Source of the DNA: Toxotes chatareus
Taxonomy: Eukaryota; Chordata; Actinopteri; Toxotidae
Length of the DNA: 64,000 nt
Assembly (NCBI GenBank): GCA_016801885.1
Contig: CM028882.1
Span: 4,774,001-4,838,000, forward strand
Direction: 5' to 3'
Under the pieces are notes generated by a model. It worked only from the letters and a program-made list of their open reading frames with translations, ran no database searches and had not been told where the DNA came from. Both the position numbers and the translations under genes were made by a program. This document shows, piece after piece, positions 61,666 through 64,000 of this stretch; positions within the stretch are counted from its first letter, which is position 1, and the number at the start of each line of letters is the position of its first letter.

Positions 61666-64000
61666 GATTTGTTTGCACTGACCATTTCAATAAATGAATG
61701 CTCAACAGCTTTTTCATTTCTCCTCTGGTGTGTACAGCTAAATGTCAAACAAGAAGAGAGCCTGTGGTAGCAGCACAGCTTAGGTTAAAGCTGGTGTCTT
61801 CAGAGAGTGAAGCCAGCCTTTTTTAACTTTGGGCACTAATAATGGGTCAACCAAGGCCAGGGTTCCGGCAAAATGGAAACAATAGATGCCTGTCAAGGAA
61901 ATGGGCAACAGAAATGAAGAATTTCTACAAGTTTCACCTCCTCCTTGAAAAATGGACAAGCCCAAAATCCGAAATTCAAGAAAAGTTGACAACAGCGTCA
62001 TGGGAGACCATTTCATGGCACCCAACTTAGTCATTCTCCCAGCATTCCTGTGGTGTAGCACTGTAACCCTAGGAATGTTTCCATCCATCCTGCAAAGACA
62101 CAAAATCCTCTCCTGTGTCTACATAACATGATGTAGCAGCAGTGGGGGATGGGAGAAAAGAGAGAGAGGAGGACCGATAAACAGATGAAGAGGCAGGTTG
62201 CATCCAAGGCATATAATCGATGTCTGGGGGCATTTTGCATTCATGGTCCTGAGTGACGATGTCTTCACCTTGAGCAAACACAAGCAGAGAGGTAATGTGT
62301 GTGATGTTAGAGAGACAGGCAGGGGTCGATTCAATACAGAGAGGAATGAATTACAGTGGATAAATATCTTCATTACGGTTCATAATACGCAACGCCTAAT
62401 GTAGCAGCTCTACAGCCACCACCAGCGAAGGAACCATTAGCTGCAGGACGCTAACATTAGCCAAACCTGTTAAGGGGACGATCTGGAGGGAAATGACCAC
62501 AACATGGCTGTGTGTGTGTGTGTACGCTGTTCGAGAGTCACTTTTTTCACACGTCCTCGCCGTGACACTGCACGTCGACATCGAGAACTCTGGTTCACCC
62601 CGCTCCAGCTGTTGAGGAGAGGGCAACCGCAGGGCAGGGAGATTGCTCTTGCCTATTATGACAGGATGAACATCATGCGCGCACGCACGCGCACACCCCC
62701 ACACACACAACTATATACCCAGGCGGATATACACACAAAAGCTCAGCATCAAGCCCATCCCACCTAATGGCTGCAGCTTCATACTACTAACGGGTGCTCA
62801 GGGAGGCAATGAGGTTTGCCATCTATATATCCATGACCCCTGGTTGACTTTGCTCCCCCATTCACCTCCCCCTTCATGACCTGGCAATGGCACCCTATTA
62901 GGGTGAGGGAGGGAGAGGGAGAGACAGAAAAAGGGTCTGGGATCCCGTTTGAATGGAGTGCTCTGACACAAACATCAGCGTGTTGAGTACACAAATCTCC
63001 CTGCAAATGGGGTCAAAGCTAGTGCTTACCCATTTGTTTTCATTTTCCTCCCCGCTCAGCCTTTACTCATACACACTCTCTCTCTCTCCCCCCTTTTCCT
63101 TGGGAAATCGTAACTGTTAGCAGTCATGCAGAGCACTATGGCAATGATGCACCAGAGGAAGAGTAGTAGAACAGAGGAGAGTGATCGTGCAACACTCATC
63201 TCTGTCTTCTGTGCACACAGTTTCTATCTGTTTGACGCATGTGGCACAGACTAACATACACATCACGAACATACCAACAGGCACGTGTAAAACACACACG
63301 ACTGAGCAGCAATCAGGTTGATACCTCTGGAGAGATATATCAAGGCAACATCACAACAATAAGCAGAGAAGAAGAGTAAACAGGCTTGTGTGAATGCCAG
63401 ATACAAATGTCAACTTCCCTGTAGCTCTTCTATGACCTAACAAGCCTGAAGAGGAGCCTCACGAACACACAACAAAATGCCTCAATTCATGTCCACACAT
63501 TTCATTCATAATCTCAGAGTGATGACTAATTTCACTGATGCAACAGGGAGGCATCTTCAGGTTTACTTTGAATTTACAGATTTGATAAGAGCTCTCTTGT
63601 ACATTATACAATCACGTAACACATTATTTCACCTGTGAAGAAACGATTCTTTCGCACTGAGATGTGAATTAATTTGTGTTTTTATTTAGTTTATTTGGAG
63701 AAGCAAGCCGATCAGTAGCTGAGTCACAGAGGAGGAAGTGGTTGATCTCTGTTTGTCTTAAGAGGTGGACCATCTGCAGCCAAGCAGGTCACTGTGTTTG
63801 GCAGACCCCATGGGACTGCAGCCTGCTCTGTAGACTAATCCTACTCTGTGTGTGTGTGTGTGTGTGAGTGCGCATGCATGGCTGCCCTTACCAGAGGCTG
63901 GTGTGGCTGCACAGACATATACACACAGACCCACACAGGGGCCAGACAAAGCCAGGAGCCAGTCAAAACAGTGTTTAGGACCAGTCTAGGGTCCTACTGG

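Larger units (their letters stand above)
55537..64000 (-). other. kat6a intron, running off the right edge
   Basis: Upstream of the first PHD exon no coding exon of the kat6a N-terminus was found on the minus strand. The region holds the Tc1 and hAT-like elements, (CCA)n at about 60437-60455, GT repeats at 62509-62523 and about 63847-63865, and otherwise unassigned DNA. The N-terminal exons must lie past 64000 or be too short to detect. Confidence 0.6.

Noticed and set aside
61842..62030. 62-codon plus-strand frame with a basic, Trp-containing peptide
   Set aside because: It looks slightly protein-like but I recognise no family, and no transposon ends or splice signals flank it.
1..64000. 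CRISPR arrays, operons, ribosome-binding sites
   Set aside because: The sequence is vertebrate nuclear DNA; tandem repeats here are microsatellites, without spacer structure.

Overview
The window looks like nuclear DNA of a teleost fish. It contains vertebrate multi-exon genes with GT-AG introns and short to moderate introns. It also carries fish-type repeats: a decayed Tc1/mariner copy, hAT-like palindromic elements, a repeat family known from fish genomes, a LINE remnant and long (CA)n microsatellites. All three recognisable genes lie on the minus strand. I saw no bacterial, phage or CRISPR features. Gene identities rest on protein similarity recalled from the families. Exon borders rest on splice signals plus unbroken phase.

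Region 1 (1-26,400) is the 5' part of tet3, the 5-methylcytosine dioxygenase. A 2.5 kb coding exon (1-2513) runs off the left edge, so the catalytic domain is outside the window. A separate exon (23018-23392) encodes the CXXC zinc finger. A 24-codon exon (16410-16481) ends in the same phase as the CXXC exon and looks like an alternative start that skips the finger. Further donor sites at 6782, 15891 and 26184 suggest several alternative 5' ends. Most of the rest is intron with simple repeats.

Region 2 (26,400-36,060) has a gene-poor spacer, then the complete ap3m2 gene, the mu-3B subunit of the AP-3 adaptor. Its eight coding exons total 1257 nt and give 418 aa, the family length. A noncoding first exon and a CCAAT-rich promoter lie at about 35.8-36.05 kb.

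Region 3 (36,060-64,000) holds a short spacer and then most of kat6a (MOZ), the H3 lysine acetyltransferase. Fifteen coding exons (55,536 down to 40,315; 6138 nt, 2045 aa plus stop) cover the double PHD finger, the MYST domain, acidic regions, the Ser and Pro/Gln-rich part and the Met-rich C-terminus. The N-terminal exons lie beyond the right edge. The kat6a introns hold most of the transposon-derived sequence.

ap3m2 beside kat6a matches the known vertebrate neighbourhood (human 8p11). tet3 beside them does not match the human arrangement. No previously unknown multi-gene system is visible. The best leads are the alternative tet3 starts, fish kat6a AT-hooks and a His-rich tract, a possible N-terminal extension of ap3m2, a hAT-like palindrome with a perfect 8-bp target duplication, an intronic 22-bp hairpin, and a repeat carrying perfect nuclear-receptor motifs.
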